The notes below the pieces were generated by a model, which searched no databases, was not told where the DNA came from, and saw only the letters and a program-made list of their open reading frames with translations. From assembly GCA_900169235.1 (NCBI GenBank), contig FWCC01000457.1:1-64000 (forward strand): a stretch of 64,000 bases of DNA, read 5' to 3'. Numbering within the stretch: the first letter of the stretch is position 1; every line of letters begins with the position of its first letter. Below are positions 11,442 to 22,476 of this stretch, one piece after another. Source of the DNA: Zarea fungicola (lineage: Eukaryota > Ascomycota > Sordariomycetes > Hypocreales > Cordycipitaceae). The translations under genes and the position numbers were made by a program.

Positions 11442-14400
11442 TTGAAGGCACAGTGTGGCGCGGCATCGTCCCGGCAGAAAAACGATATGACTTATTTCAT
11501 GGCCGTGCGAAGCAGATACTAGTTAGTCGGCAGTATGCAAGCGGCCATAAGTTTCATGCGGTTCGCAGTGAGGCGGACAGCATTAGTTTCAGCTTTTTAT
11601 GACACTTCACGCCAGTTTCCCTTTGTAACAAAAAAAACAGCCTATCATAAAGTCAACGCGACGGCGCTGGCGGATGTTAGGGGACCCAGTTGGTCGCATA
11701 ATAGGCCGGGCGGAGCTTCGCGACACGGACCTCAGCCACAGTCCGTGACGGCGCCGTGACACACAAAAGCGTCCGTTCTGTGAGACCGGGCAGATTCTTT
11801 CTTTGATAGATAATTGGCTGGGCTATTATGCCGGGTTAAATTGTGTCTGGCAAAGTAGAAGAAGAGAGTCTTTCAATATGGACATTTGCGGCTTAATTGA
11901 TTGCTCAGTTGAGATAACTAGACGGGGTCCAAGGCAACCTCTGTCAATGTCATGCGGGAAGGATAATGGGGTACCAATAAGCGGTAGTCCCTTCTTTACT
12001 AGAATTTCCACTGCGCAGCTGTAACTGTGAAGAACGGTCAGAAAATGGTAGCAAGGAGCACTATTATCAAGTTTTCGCTCAGTGTAGCCTACGGGTAGTC
12101 ACCAACACGTGTAGGTCTTTGGCCTGTACTTTCCACCAAAGTACATATTTCGCAAAATAAGCAAAAATCAGCTTGGTGGTTGCGGCCGTCGCTTTTTCAG
12201 TCATGAGAACAGCAATGGACAAACTTAATTTCTAGCAAGTGCAACTCTACAGCTGTCATGCTACTTTGGTTTGTTCCACCATGCACGGAACAGAAATGAC
12301 CGGAAATTTTATTTCTAAATTCAGTACCAATTTCTCGAGCTAGGTAAAACATTGTCTTAACTGCAGATCCTCTGCCCTGTCGCGTCATGTAGCTATATAC
12401 CTCTTTCTGTCACGCTACAGTTTGTAGCTCGCGTTTATGAATGCCCTGTGCAACAAGTACATGTATACACAGTGTCCCTGCCGAATTGCCCCGCCGTCAA
12501 CGGCGGGCTTGTCTGAGCTCCCACTTCCTCCGCTTCACCGGAAATCGTCTTGACATGCTAGCTAATGTAGTTAGTGCTTCATTTCATGCATTTATTTTCC
12601 CAAACAGTGACAGACAGGGTAAACGCACCAAGTTGCGGCGCATCTACATCCACGCCCCTCACCCAAATCACAATTGGGCACTTATCCAGACATCTCATGG
12701 TACTTTTGTTTAAATGGCCCCCCCCCCCTTCTCCCCCCCCGAAGAAGTCCTGTACCATCCCTGAACTTGGAGAGGGGCCGGAACTCTACCCGCAGGAGCT
12801 ACTTTTTTTTTAGCGCTCCAGTTATGTGTCTTCATCCCCCAGTAAAAAATTGCTTGCCTTGCTCCTAGCTACCAGTACGGTTATTCATCTGTGGAGGAAT
12901 GTTCAATACACTCTCATGTTGGTTTACCGCCTGCATATCCTACAATTTTATATCCATAAAATCCTGTGCTCTTGAAGTGTAGCTTACTGCATCCTATAGT
13001 GTCTTGACAAAAAGTACGATGTCGCGGCCTTTCAAAGGACAACTTGAAGTGCTGGAACGTGTTTTCATTTGTTAGTTTTCTCAGACTGTGGACTCGAGAA
13101 GCCGATCACCGAAGTCCGCAGCTCATGCTCGTGCGCAGGACCACTACGAATGCTTTTCAAAAGTATACTGTACATACAGGGGGTGCCTCCCTATGAAAAG
13201 CAGGGTTTGCTCGGTGAAATGAAGAGAGGCGTCGGGGGCTAGGGACGCGGACCCTCCCCGATGAAAGAATGGCGCATTGTATTTCAACACTTGAAGACAG
13301 AACCAAATGTGGCCGATGCCAAAAAAGAAAAGGATTTTGATAGGTACATGGGGCGGCGCGTTGAGGCTAGAATAAGCGCCACCATCACTCAATGTGGAAG
13401 CTGGTTTGTGCAAGATAGACGAACTGGTCACAGCGGGCGGTTGTGGCTTGCCATGGCCGCTGAAAGTGGAATATATGAGAGCTGGGATGGAAAAATAGAG
13501 TAATTCCTTTTAATAATACTATCGAGGTAGGAAATAGTCCTCCGGGCTGGTACGCGTGTACGACCGCCAAGCGGCAGGTCTCCCAGGGAGCTCGGACTGG
13601 CAGCCCAATCCAACGCTACAGGTTATACCATGACGCTTGACAGGCGTTGCTCATCATCACCGCAGTACTGAGCCCCGAATTCGATGCTGTTTTTATTTTT
13701 ACAAGAGGAATTAATTCTGCTACGCAAGAAAGGGGTTTGTTACTGTGCTAAAACGCATAGCCTTGTTACTAGTCAACGTTGCATCGCCGACCATGGCGCC
13801 ACACAGAGAAGTGACCCCAAGACTAACTATGCCTCAAATCTGTATGCTTTTCCCCAGAACAGATATATCCGAGTGCAAAGTTAATAACATTTTCAGGATA
13901 ATGGTTAAATAACAGAAGTGTAGCTGGACAAGCGGCACATTGAGATTATAGGTCATCCACGGTAGTTGTTGTATTTCTACGCGCAGAGCGTCTGGCTGGC
14001 ATACACAAAAACGGCTTTCTGGACTAATGGCCTTTAAAGTTTTACCTTTTTGGCCGTTTTAACCCCGGTTCGTCCGAAGGCCGCCAAGGTTCCATCGTCT
14101 TGACACAAAGCCTCTTTACGTCTTGGTGGGGAAATACTACTGGCGAGCATGAAGTCCAGAGGCGTTGCACAGGTAACAGTTGAAATAGATGCAGCCCCGG
14201 CTAATCACTCACATGCAAGGGCCACAAAGGACGAACGACAAGGGAGCCTGACGGAGGACCCATCACCATAGTTTCAAAACATTAGTTACTCCAAGAATAA
14301 AAAGCAGTTGGGCAACCAGTTTTAACTAGCTCGGAACTTTGTAGCTGTTGTAACTCACTAGTACCAGTAGAGAAGCGGCTCTCGCATTTTCCCCGGTTGC

Positions 14401-14539
14401 CCCAGTAGAATCAATTCGGCAAGTCACTGATACTTGTAAAGCTTATTATTAGACTGAAGTATTTCTTTCCATTGTCCCCATTGTTTCGGCCCCCCATGGC
14501 TGGCGTGGGCTGCCAAACTTTATGCGGTGGTATCCCAAT

Positions 14540-14560
14540 ACTTGAGCTTGGAGCTCAAGT
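14540..14560. repeat. Perfect hairpin, 9-bp arms
   Basis: acttgagct is followed after three bases by its exact reverse complement agctcaagt. It lies in the gene desert with no gene end nearby. It could be part of a small decayed inverted-repeat element or chance. Confidence 0.7.
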
Positions 14561-16913
14561 GCTGGCGACTGAGAGGTCTATCAGCCATTACAGTCAGAAT
14601 CCACCTGAAGGCTGCCAGGTGCAGTCTTAAAGTAAACATCAACCAGTTTTTGCCCAGAGCCCAACTACTTCCTATTTGATTACCTAGTAGGCTAGCAGTG
14701 CAGCTATACTACCATGGCTAATTAAGCGCTGTCCTTATGCTGTCCGTGGACCTTCAGCCAGGGAGGCGGACACTGTTGTGAATACATCAACAGGTCTTGC
14801 GTTTATTTTGGCAAACGACAAAGGGTTCCGCATGATTGCTGGTAATAAGGGTTCCATGCCAGGGCCGAAACAAATTAGTCTAGGCCTTGTGATGTGCTTG
14901 CACTCTGGTGCCTAGGATTCAGCCACTCGAGCTACTTGGCTTGGAAGGTGGAACAGCAATCAGGGGACGATGCCCCAAAAAAAAAATTCTTTCGGCGGAC
15001 TTTCCATTTTTAACAAGGTGACGGCCGAAATTAATAACAATCTCGCCTAGTCAAACCCAAGCAAAATTTAGCCACCTATGTGAAAGGTCACATTCGATCC
15101 AAGGGTTCGCGTGAAACGGTTCTGTCATCACGTGGTAGACAGGTCCTGCGGGCTCACGCTCCACTTGACATGCCAGATCGCACGTAAAACTGATTCAAGG
15201 TCTCAGCCAGCATCGCTCAAAGCGAAGCTCATACGCAAGGAGGGCTCAGTTACGTTTCTTGCTAGTCCATGATTGATCCGAATAAGCGGATGAAAGAGGA
15301 GGGTATATGAAGAATGTGGCGGAGAGCAAGCCATAGTCCAGCGGAGTAGAGTCTGTAATCAATTCATGGCGAGAGACGGGTGGAGCCAGGAACCGATAGA
15401 GCCTAGAAATGCCTGTAGCCCCGATGAAGGAAGCGAGATGTGTGCGGGAAATAGGTCTGAATTAGGAATGGAGTTTGCCAGTAGGTGAGCAGGGAGGGGG
15501 TGCGGGGGAAGGTCATTGAGCAGGCATTGCTAGTTCGCCACTTGTCAAGTTTGCAAGCATGGGCAAGCGGGCAAACAGTCAACAAGGGCTTGGTTAAGGC
15601 ATAACTTGGCCGATCAGCTATCATTGGGCGGGTTCAACGGGAACTGCGGGCTGCTTTGAAGATGGCTGCTAAAGCGATGGGGCAGACAGGGAGAAGCCGG
15701 CGCGAGCCCCACCAGAAACAAAGAAAGTGGTTCTACAGCATTGTTAGCGTCAGTCTAGCGCTCTGGTGGTACTAGGGTTGCAGCGGCCTCAGAGGCAGTT
15801 GCGGGTGATTTACAGCACACCAGAAGAAAATTTACAGAGGCACGATCTGTGTTGGCGCCTGCTCCCTAGCGCCCATCTACAGCGCCGCACAGCACCGCCA
15901 AAAATGCTCCAATTCCGTAAAGTCAATCTCCATGGCACTATTCCCTTTCTTCCACACCAGCCTTTGCTCTCAGAATGTTTCGACAATTTAATCCCGTGGC
16001 TGCCGGTCGAGCTGCAGCGTACCTTTCTGTTAATTGACTACAAGTTTGCAGGTTTCTTCTTCTTCCTCTTCTTACCCATATAGAGTGGTATCAAGTCATG
16101 GGCCTGGCGTCTTCCAAAATGCGAGCATACAAAGAATGATGACGAGAAGGCTGTGGCGGCTTTCGGATTTGGAATTACTACTATTTGACTAGGGCATCGC
16201 ATTGTGGACAAGAAGGCGCATTATCCCTTATTGCCGCGTGAACGAGTGCGTTCCTGCATAGTTACATACTGATGGCATGATGCCACTTCACCCCCACTGT
16301 CCGCTGGCCAGCACCTGGGAGCTTCGTTTTCTCGCTAGCAGGGGTCGTTTCTACACTGGATGATGATCCTACATGCTCCGGTGGCCCTCGATTCGTTGGC
16401 AGGCTGCATCAAACTACAGAAGCAGACGATGTGTCGGTCGGTCGGGAAGTCGAAGAAGTGTTACCCAATGCGCACACTGATTCGCTCACATAAAACTCCA
16501 GACACAGCTCCTCGCCTTGCATTGCAAGCTTGTCGGTTACGTATTTGGCAGCCCGCCTCCCCACTCCACCAACTGCTCTTGGCGGCTTGGGCCAACTGCC
16601 GCCCTCTTCCAGAAATTGCCGCGGGGTTTTCTGTTTACCAGCAAGGGAAGTTCATTTTCCGAAGCTAATTTTTCAACGAGAAAAAGGGTCAATTCCGAAT
16701 AGCGATCAGCTGCGAAGTATTGGCTTTCCAAATCGAAAGACAAATAGAGCAACCCATATGAGAACAACGGTTGGCATCCGCCACCAGGAAGAAAAAAACA
16801 GTGTGGTAACTTACTTACAGCTGCAGGACGGCGGATGGGTATAGCGTTTGTGTTACCACTCCACGCCGTTTGAATCTACAATGATGCATATGGCGCACGC
16901 AGCCTTGCCAAAG

Positions 16914-16939
16914 CGCACACACACGCACACGCACGCACA
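16914..16939. repeat. CA/CG-type dinucleotide microsatellite
   Basis: Alternating purine-pyrimidine tract of CA and CG steps (gcacacacacgcacacgcac core). Noncoding. Confidence 0.85.
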
Positions 16940-17203
16940 AACGTACACTTCAGGGGATAAGGAGGGGGGCAAAACAATAGGCTAGCTACGTGGCCCTCCA
17001 TCTCATCTGTCAAGTTGACTAGGCTTTGAACCCCTCTCTCGATGCAACGGCGCTATAGAAGCCAGGGGCAGATAGAAAACGAAAATTTGCTAAATTAACG
17101 TCCCGATTCATCCAGGTGTGTACCAGAAGCGCCAATGGTTCCTTGTAACTACACTTCGTGGAACTAGTTAGCGAATGACGCCACGGGAAGCTATCCTACT
17201 ACC

Positions 17204-17233
17204 CACTAGGTAGTTAGTCCTAAATACCTAGTA
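17204..17233. repeat. Short inverted repeat, TAGGTA family
   Basis: actaggta is followed about 13 nt later by its exact reverse complement tacctagt. It belongs to the set of TACCTA/TAGGTA inverted repeats seen also at 21991, 22448 and 47601. Confidence 0.7.
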
Positions 17234-18577
17234 GAGTACATACATTCAAAGCACCCCCTCCCCTGTATGTTCTTTGCAGTCAGGCTTCAGTCCACCAACC
17301 ATTCGAGAAACAGCAGTATTGGGTAAAATACCAGACACACGCTAAATACACACAAGTTTCTCAGCAGGCGACTTTGGATTCGGGTCTTGTCGGACTGGCT
17401 AGTTGTCTCGGAATGGCACTGACGCTGGGGTCACGATCTGTTGCGGGGTACTCTAGGTGGACTCTTGAGCCTGACCATATCATGACCCGATCCTCTCATT
17501 TTTATGTATATTCATATGCAAAGGACATGGGTACAGCTAACCCCCAAATCTAATGCGATGGAAAGCTTAATTCAGTTGATGAACAGGCATTGGGGGCGGG
17601 TTGTGCAAGGGAATAGATCTCGAGTGTGGGTGTGGTTGCCCTACTGCATCGCAACCAGAGGCGGCGAGAACCATCATGATTAATAACCTGCATAGACGGA
17701 GAAAAGGGCATGCATGAAGTGGGCCTCACGCACTCGTCATTCCATTCCCTCCGAGTCGAGCCTTTTCCAATTATTTACTTTGGCGTGCCGTTTGAGCGGC
17801 AATGTCGCGGGTACTTTTACCATCTACCCCTCCACCCTCATCCTGATTTCCTGTTGCATTCTACGAGCTATATTGCATGAGGAAGATGAGGCGGACTCTT
17901 TGCTTCAGGTCAGCCTTGTTTCTCGATGCTACATTGCAGCAAAAATAGATTCGTATGCAGATAAAAAGGGAAGATATCAAGGAAAAGGAGGAGGTTGCCC
18001 AATTACTGGGTTGCATCCACTAGTCCGTACTGGGTTCTATGTAGCGCTCGCTCACCAATGTCCACATTTGCATCTGGCTCGCGACAGAACCACTGACAAC
18101 CTGCCTTTTTTTTTTTTTTTGGTTCGTTCCTCAATCTGTCATTATGTACTTTTCCCCTTGTCTCTCTTGCATATCTTTTGATGCATGTCACCTGTTCTGT
18201 CAAAATCGCCATGGTCTTATCTCGTCATAGCCCAATCCGAAACTCGCTTATTCTAGCAACCCAATGTATACCAAGCCAAATGACACAGAGCGGCACGAAT
18301 CGATTTAATTTTAAGGAAAATGTAAAATCGCCCCCCAAAAATTTCCCTATTTGTACGTTACTCGGACAAAACCGGGGTTTTCCGTAACCCCTGCCTGGTC
18401 TTTCTTCTCTCCACAACACGCACTCATGCACTCATGCAGAGGCCTGCATGTAGGTATCATCTTCGTCATTTTTTGGAGGGGTTTTGCTGCGCTGGCACCG
18501 CTCCCTTTCATTTACCAGCTTGTCGGTACCCTATCGCATCACGTCGTTTGAAATAAAATTCCAGCGAAGAAGAAAAA

Positions 18578-18617
18578 CGTTGCTGCCTAAAGCAACGCTG
18601 CGCGCTGCGCGCTGCGC
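18578..18617. repeat. Hairpin followed by GCGCT array
   Basis: cgttgct and agcaacg form a perfect 7-bp hairpin with a 6-nt loop at 18578-18597, directly followed by three CTGCGCG-type units. The block is very G+C-rich compared with its surroundings. No gene is attached to it. Confidence 0.7.
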
Positions 18618-19781
18618 GGCTCGCAGCTCGCGCCTTCTAGCAATGCTCGCCGCCAGTTGCATGGGTAATCAGTACCTACGAAGAGAGAAGTCGTGGAGGA
18701 AATAGCACACCAGGCCGCCCCCGTTCCCTTCCCCCCTCCACCCACTAAATTGTCCGACGAGGCTGTTTACCAGTACTACACATGCTTTTGTTTATGCTGC
18801 TTCAATTTACTCTAGGTCTACAAAGTGTTTGTGCTTCCGTGTTGAAGAGGAGAGAGTAGAGTTGTTCCCCTCCCCTCCCCCTCCGTCTCATGCTGGCCGC
18901 CTTTGACTGCTTTACTGCTAATTTTGCCCGAGATCTCAGGGCGGCAAGCCGGGCACCAACACCGGGGAGCCATCCACTGTCAATCACTTTTCTCTGCTCA
19001 AAATCATATAAAAAAAAATAATAAAAAAAGGCCGGTCCGTGCGGGCGTTTTGCCTTCCGAGCTGTTGTGGGGGCGTACCAGTATCTCTGCAAAGGGGGGT
19101 TCCGCGCTAAAAGACAAGCGTGGGGTGGGAGGCGTCTTGGGATATGTCTCGAAGGGGTGTGTGCGGAGTCGTGACGCCAACTGTCCACCACCAGAAACTG
19201 CTGCAAGAAAGCCATCTAGATTCAGACAACAATGCATTTTCGCCCCCGCCGCTGCCACCGCCACCTTTTGTGTTGCTCTAAATAGACAGATGCTCCCCAG
19301 GTAGGTTGGCACACTCACATGGTATGTACAGCTCGGTCGCCCGAACAGCTTTCATACCCTTCGCAGCTCATCGGCCTAGCAATCTCCTTGCCAAGCACAA
19401 TGGCGTCTCTCATACTCCGCACTTCCTTTCGCAGGCTATTAGAGGAAAGGGGTGACAGAAACAAATAGCATTCAATACGTAAAGAGGCTAAGCGAGTGAA
19501 AATCAAAATGCCTGTCCCATCAAAACCCACACCCACCTCCAGTCGCCTTCAGAGGGAAACCATAGTGCCAAAGAGGGGAAGTGGCTTGCTAGCCTCTGCC
19601 CAGGCAAATCTAATTGAAAATAGGGCAGAAACTAGTATTTCTAGTCCGAATAAAAAAAACCATAGTATGAAGAATGTTGTAGTGGCTCTTCGTTGCGAAG
19701 ATGAAGCAGTCTAATCGTGGTTGATAATAAAAGAGAATTGAAAAGAATTGGAGCGTGTCATCATACTCGGCTTTGCAATGT

Positions 19782-21541
19782 TCAAACTTGGCTCGACTCA
19801 AGCTTGGTTTTCTTTGGCCCCCTTCGCAATTGGGACTGCGTAGACTGCTTCCGCCGTTGGCCCTGGGACTGGCGGGGTCCCGAACCCTTTGTCTGCTTCT
19901 CAAGCACCTGTTTGATGACTTCGTCTTCGTCCACCGCGCGACCGAGTAGCGAGGGGCCACTGTACGAAATACCTTCTGCCTTTCCATTCCGCCCGCCCGC
20001 CTTTTTTTTTCCACTGAGAATTCGGCACCGGCGCCGAAATTCCATTGCGCTAATACCTTCGACGTACATGTCTTCTTCAAGCCCAAGGTCCACAACAACC
20101 TTTACTTCGATATCGCTCGGGTTCAGTAGCATGTTGCGCGAACCTCCAAGTCTCTCAAACTCGTCTGTAATTGCCTTGTAGTGGTTCGCCTGTACATTCT
20201 CCCACGCCTGAACAAGAATATCTTCCTATTATAGATCGTGTTAGTTCATCTTTACAAGGGACAGTTAGCAAAGGGCTTTACGTACATCTTTCCCGAGCCA
20301 CTCGATATACTTGGCCCGGCCACGCGAGAGCTTCATCTGCAGTGCTTCCTTGCATAGCAGTCTACCGAATTTGCGGTGGAAATCTTCCTGGATGCTGTCC
20401 CACATATCTTGCCCTTTCTTATCGCGGTGCGCCCACCGAGATTCAAAGATACATCGTTCCTCTTCTGGACATGTTTCTTTGAGCTGCGGTGGTACCAAAT
20501 CACCGTAACAATTCCTATGCTCCTCTACATTGATAACTGGGGCTCGCGAGCTGCCTGCTTTCTTAGTTGTCGCCTTTTTCTTTGACTTCCTTACTCCAGC
20601 AAAGCTGTGGCTGGAGCGAGGGCTGAAAGGCTCCACATTGTGCGAGTTGTCGTCTTTTTCAACCACGGATTCAATGTTGTCGTCCGTGGAAAAAGTCGTC
20701 GAGACCGACAATGTTCGGGAGTTCCGCTTATGAGACTCAACTTGAGATCCGAGGTCCTCGTCAAGCGCCCTACCGTTAGAGGCAGTTTCAAGAGTGTTCA
20801 GATTGGCGGCGGCCGAGCTGCTGCGCCCCAGAGCATGTACATCGTCCTCTGGTTGATGAAGACGAAGAAAATACGGTGAAGACTGGTTCAGCGTTGATGA
20901 ATTGTGTGATTCAGCAACCGGGTAGCTGCTTAGGTACGAATCAGGATCTGGGGTGCAGCGTTCTGGCATATAAAACTCTGGGGGGATGGTAACATCGTCG
21001 TTGGGGCCAGGGCCAGCTTCCATTCCAAAACTTGTATTCCAATCGGGATAGGGCATTTTGCCACTATTTGGTGGACTAGGTAGATGACCTTGCGTAGGGT
21101 CTTGGAAAATGGCATATTGCTTAACGATGTGTTGCATTGGTGGCGACGCCACGGTCGAGACAGGACTGAGGAGCAAGTCGCCTCCAATGGAGTAGGAAGA
21201 GGTCTAGAGCAAAATGACGTCGATTAGTGAAGGCCAGCGATTATCCAAAGTGAGTGTGCACCAAGTCTTGAACTTACAGTGGAATATGAAAGGAGTTCGG
21301 GGAAGTCAGAGGAGGACGGGGAGGCTCCGCCTGTAGACGAATCCGACAGATCCATAGGCTCTGTGATGCTGTCGGCAGACAATAGGTGATGATCAATATA
21401 TGTAGCTTCAATCATATCGTCCGAAGGATCCTCAGAATGAGAGGAAGTCGCGGTAGAGGTGAGTATATTTTGGTGTGTTGATGCGACAAGTGGGGAGCTA
21501 TTATCGCAAGGAAGCAAGTCAAGATAGTAATGTGCTGACAA
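19782..21541 (-). CDS. Putative Myb/SANT-like fungal nuclear protein (541 aa)
   Basis: Three exons, 21541-21278, 21203-20286 and 20225-19782, give 541 residues; introns are 74 and 60 nt with GT..AG ends and phase 0. The first ~300 residues are low-complexity, rich in Ser, Asp, Pro and Thr, as in regulatory proteins. A Lys-rich patch (RKSKKKATTKK) precedes a compact region around residues 310-430 with regularly spaced tryptophans (FESRWAHRDKKGQDMWDSI, YIEWLGKDEDILVQAWENV), which resembles two Myb/SANT-type helical repeats. Intron 2 lies exactly inside this region and the fold-like pattern continues across it. The tail is basic and Gln-rich, ending KKTKLESSQV. Function is inferred only from this pattern: probable chromatin or DNA binding. 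I do not recognise a named orthologue. It stands alone between two gene deserts. Confidence 0.78.
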
Positions 21542-21990
21542 TTGACAAGCTGGCCGGCAATGGATGGTTGGTTGTTATAGCTGGTGGAAGTGAAACGGAA
21601 ACCTGGCGAGGTATCGGCAGCATTTATCTATCTGAGTATATAGAAAAGCTGACCTCGTCAAAAGGTGGGTGAATGACAGGCAAGGTGGCGTGTATGTAGA
21701 TTCAAAAGCGTGAGCCGGAAGGCTGCCTTTCCTTTGCGCAGTGAGACTAATATAGGTTTGAGGCAGATCTAGTGGAGAATGAGCCGCTAAAATGGCAAAC
21801 GAGACAAAAAGGAAGAAAGGGAAGTGATGAAGAAAAGAATTTCGTGAGGGACCGAGAAAAATGGCCCAGTGGTGGTCTTTTGTATTATAAGACGACAATC
21901 TACTTTACCTTTCGATTCGACAACTGGGTCGCGGCGTTCCTGGCCGCAGGGCGACTTTAACCTGGGCGTGTAACTACTAACAAGGGTTTG

Positions 21991-22005
21991 AGCTACTAGG
22001 TAGCT
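21991..22005. repeat. Palindrome agctactaggtagct
   Basis: Six-base arms agctac and gtagct flank a 3-nt centre. It contains the TAGGTA core shared with the other intergenic inverted repeats. Confidence 0.7.
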
Positions 22006-22447
22006 TGTACCATGGTACTTTGGGAGTGTCACACCACAGGTGTGAACACAAGTGGGCGACCGGGGGGAGGGGTGCGCATGGTGTCATTGTCCCTGGTCAC
22101 ATTGAGTGAAGCCCCAGACAGGGGTGCGCTTGAGTGCCCTCGGGGCTGCTGTTGTGAGCTGGCCGATGTGCTAGTGCAGAGACATAAATGGGTTGACGTC
22201 GTGGGTGGCTGTCGTGCATGAGTGTCGACGAGCAGACATGCTGCAATAACCGCTGAGAAGGGGATTTGTGCCCACCATTGAACCCAACGCCCCAATTCTC
22301 CAAATGTCACCATATTAACCTGCCAACAAGGCGCTCTGTAGCTGTACCAGGGCAGGGCCGCCGGCTACTCAATGAGAAAATAGAGGTGCAAGGGTGCAAG
22401 GGTAACAACGGCGCACTGTCTGCTAGTACTCATTTGAGAGATTACAG

Positions 22448-22476
22448 CCTACCTACGTAGTATGTACTTAGGTAGG
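22448..22476. repeat. Inverted repeat cctaccta / taggtagg
   Basis: Eight-base perfect arms separated by 13 nt; same TACCTA core as the repeats at 17204, 21991 and 47601. Confidence 0.75.

Larger units (their letters stand above)
10583..19781. other. Gene desert 1 (about 9.2 kb)
   Basis: I find no supportable gene. All open frames are short, mostly overlap in several frames, and lack family motifs or matching splice continuations. Base composition looks moderate rather than extremely A/T-rich, so heavy repeat-induced mutation is not evident by eye. Contents that can be named: a 16-nt G run (11426-11441), a CA-type microsatellite (about 16914-16939), perfect small hairpins at 14540-14560 and 17204-17233, a GCGCT array with hairpin at 18578-18617, and pyrimidine-rich patches near 18100-18175. 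Confidence 0.55.

Noticed and set aside
16985..17045. B-box-like gttcaaagc on the minus strand suggesting a tRNA
   Set aside because: The T-arm does not pair and no A box or acceptor stem is found at the right distance.
17714..18181. 155-codon frame in gene desert 1
   Set aside because: Ends in a run of Phe encoded by a T homopolymer and has no domain or conserved pattern.
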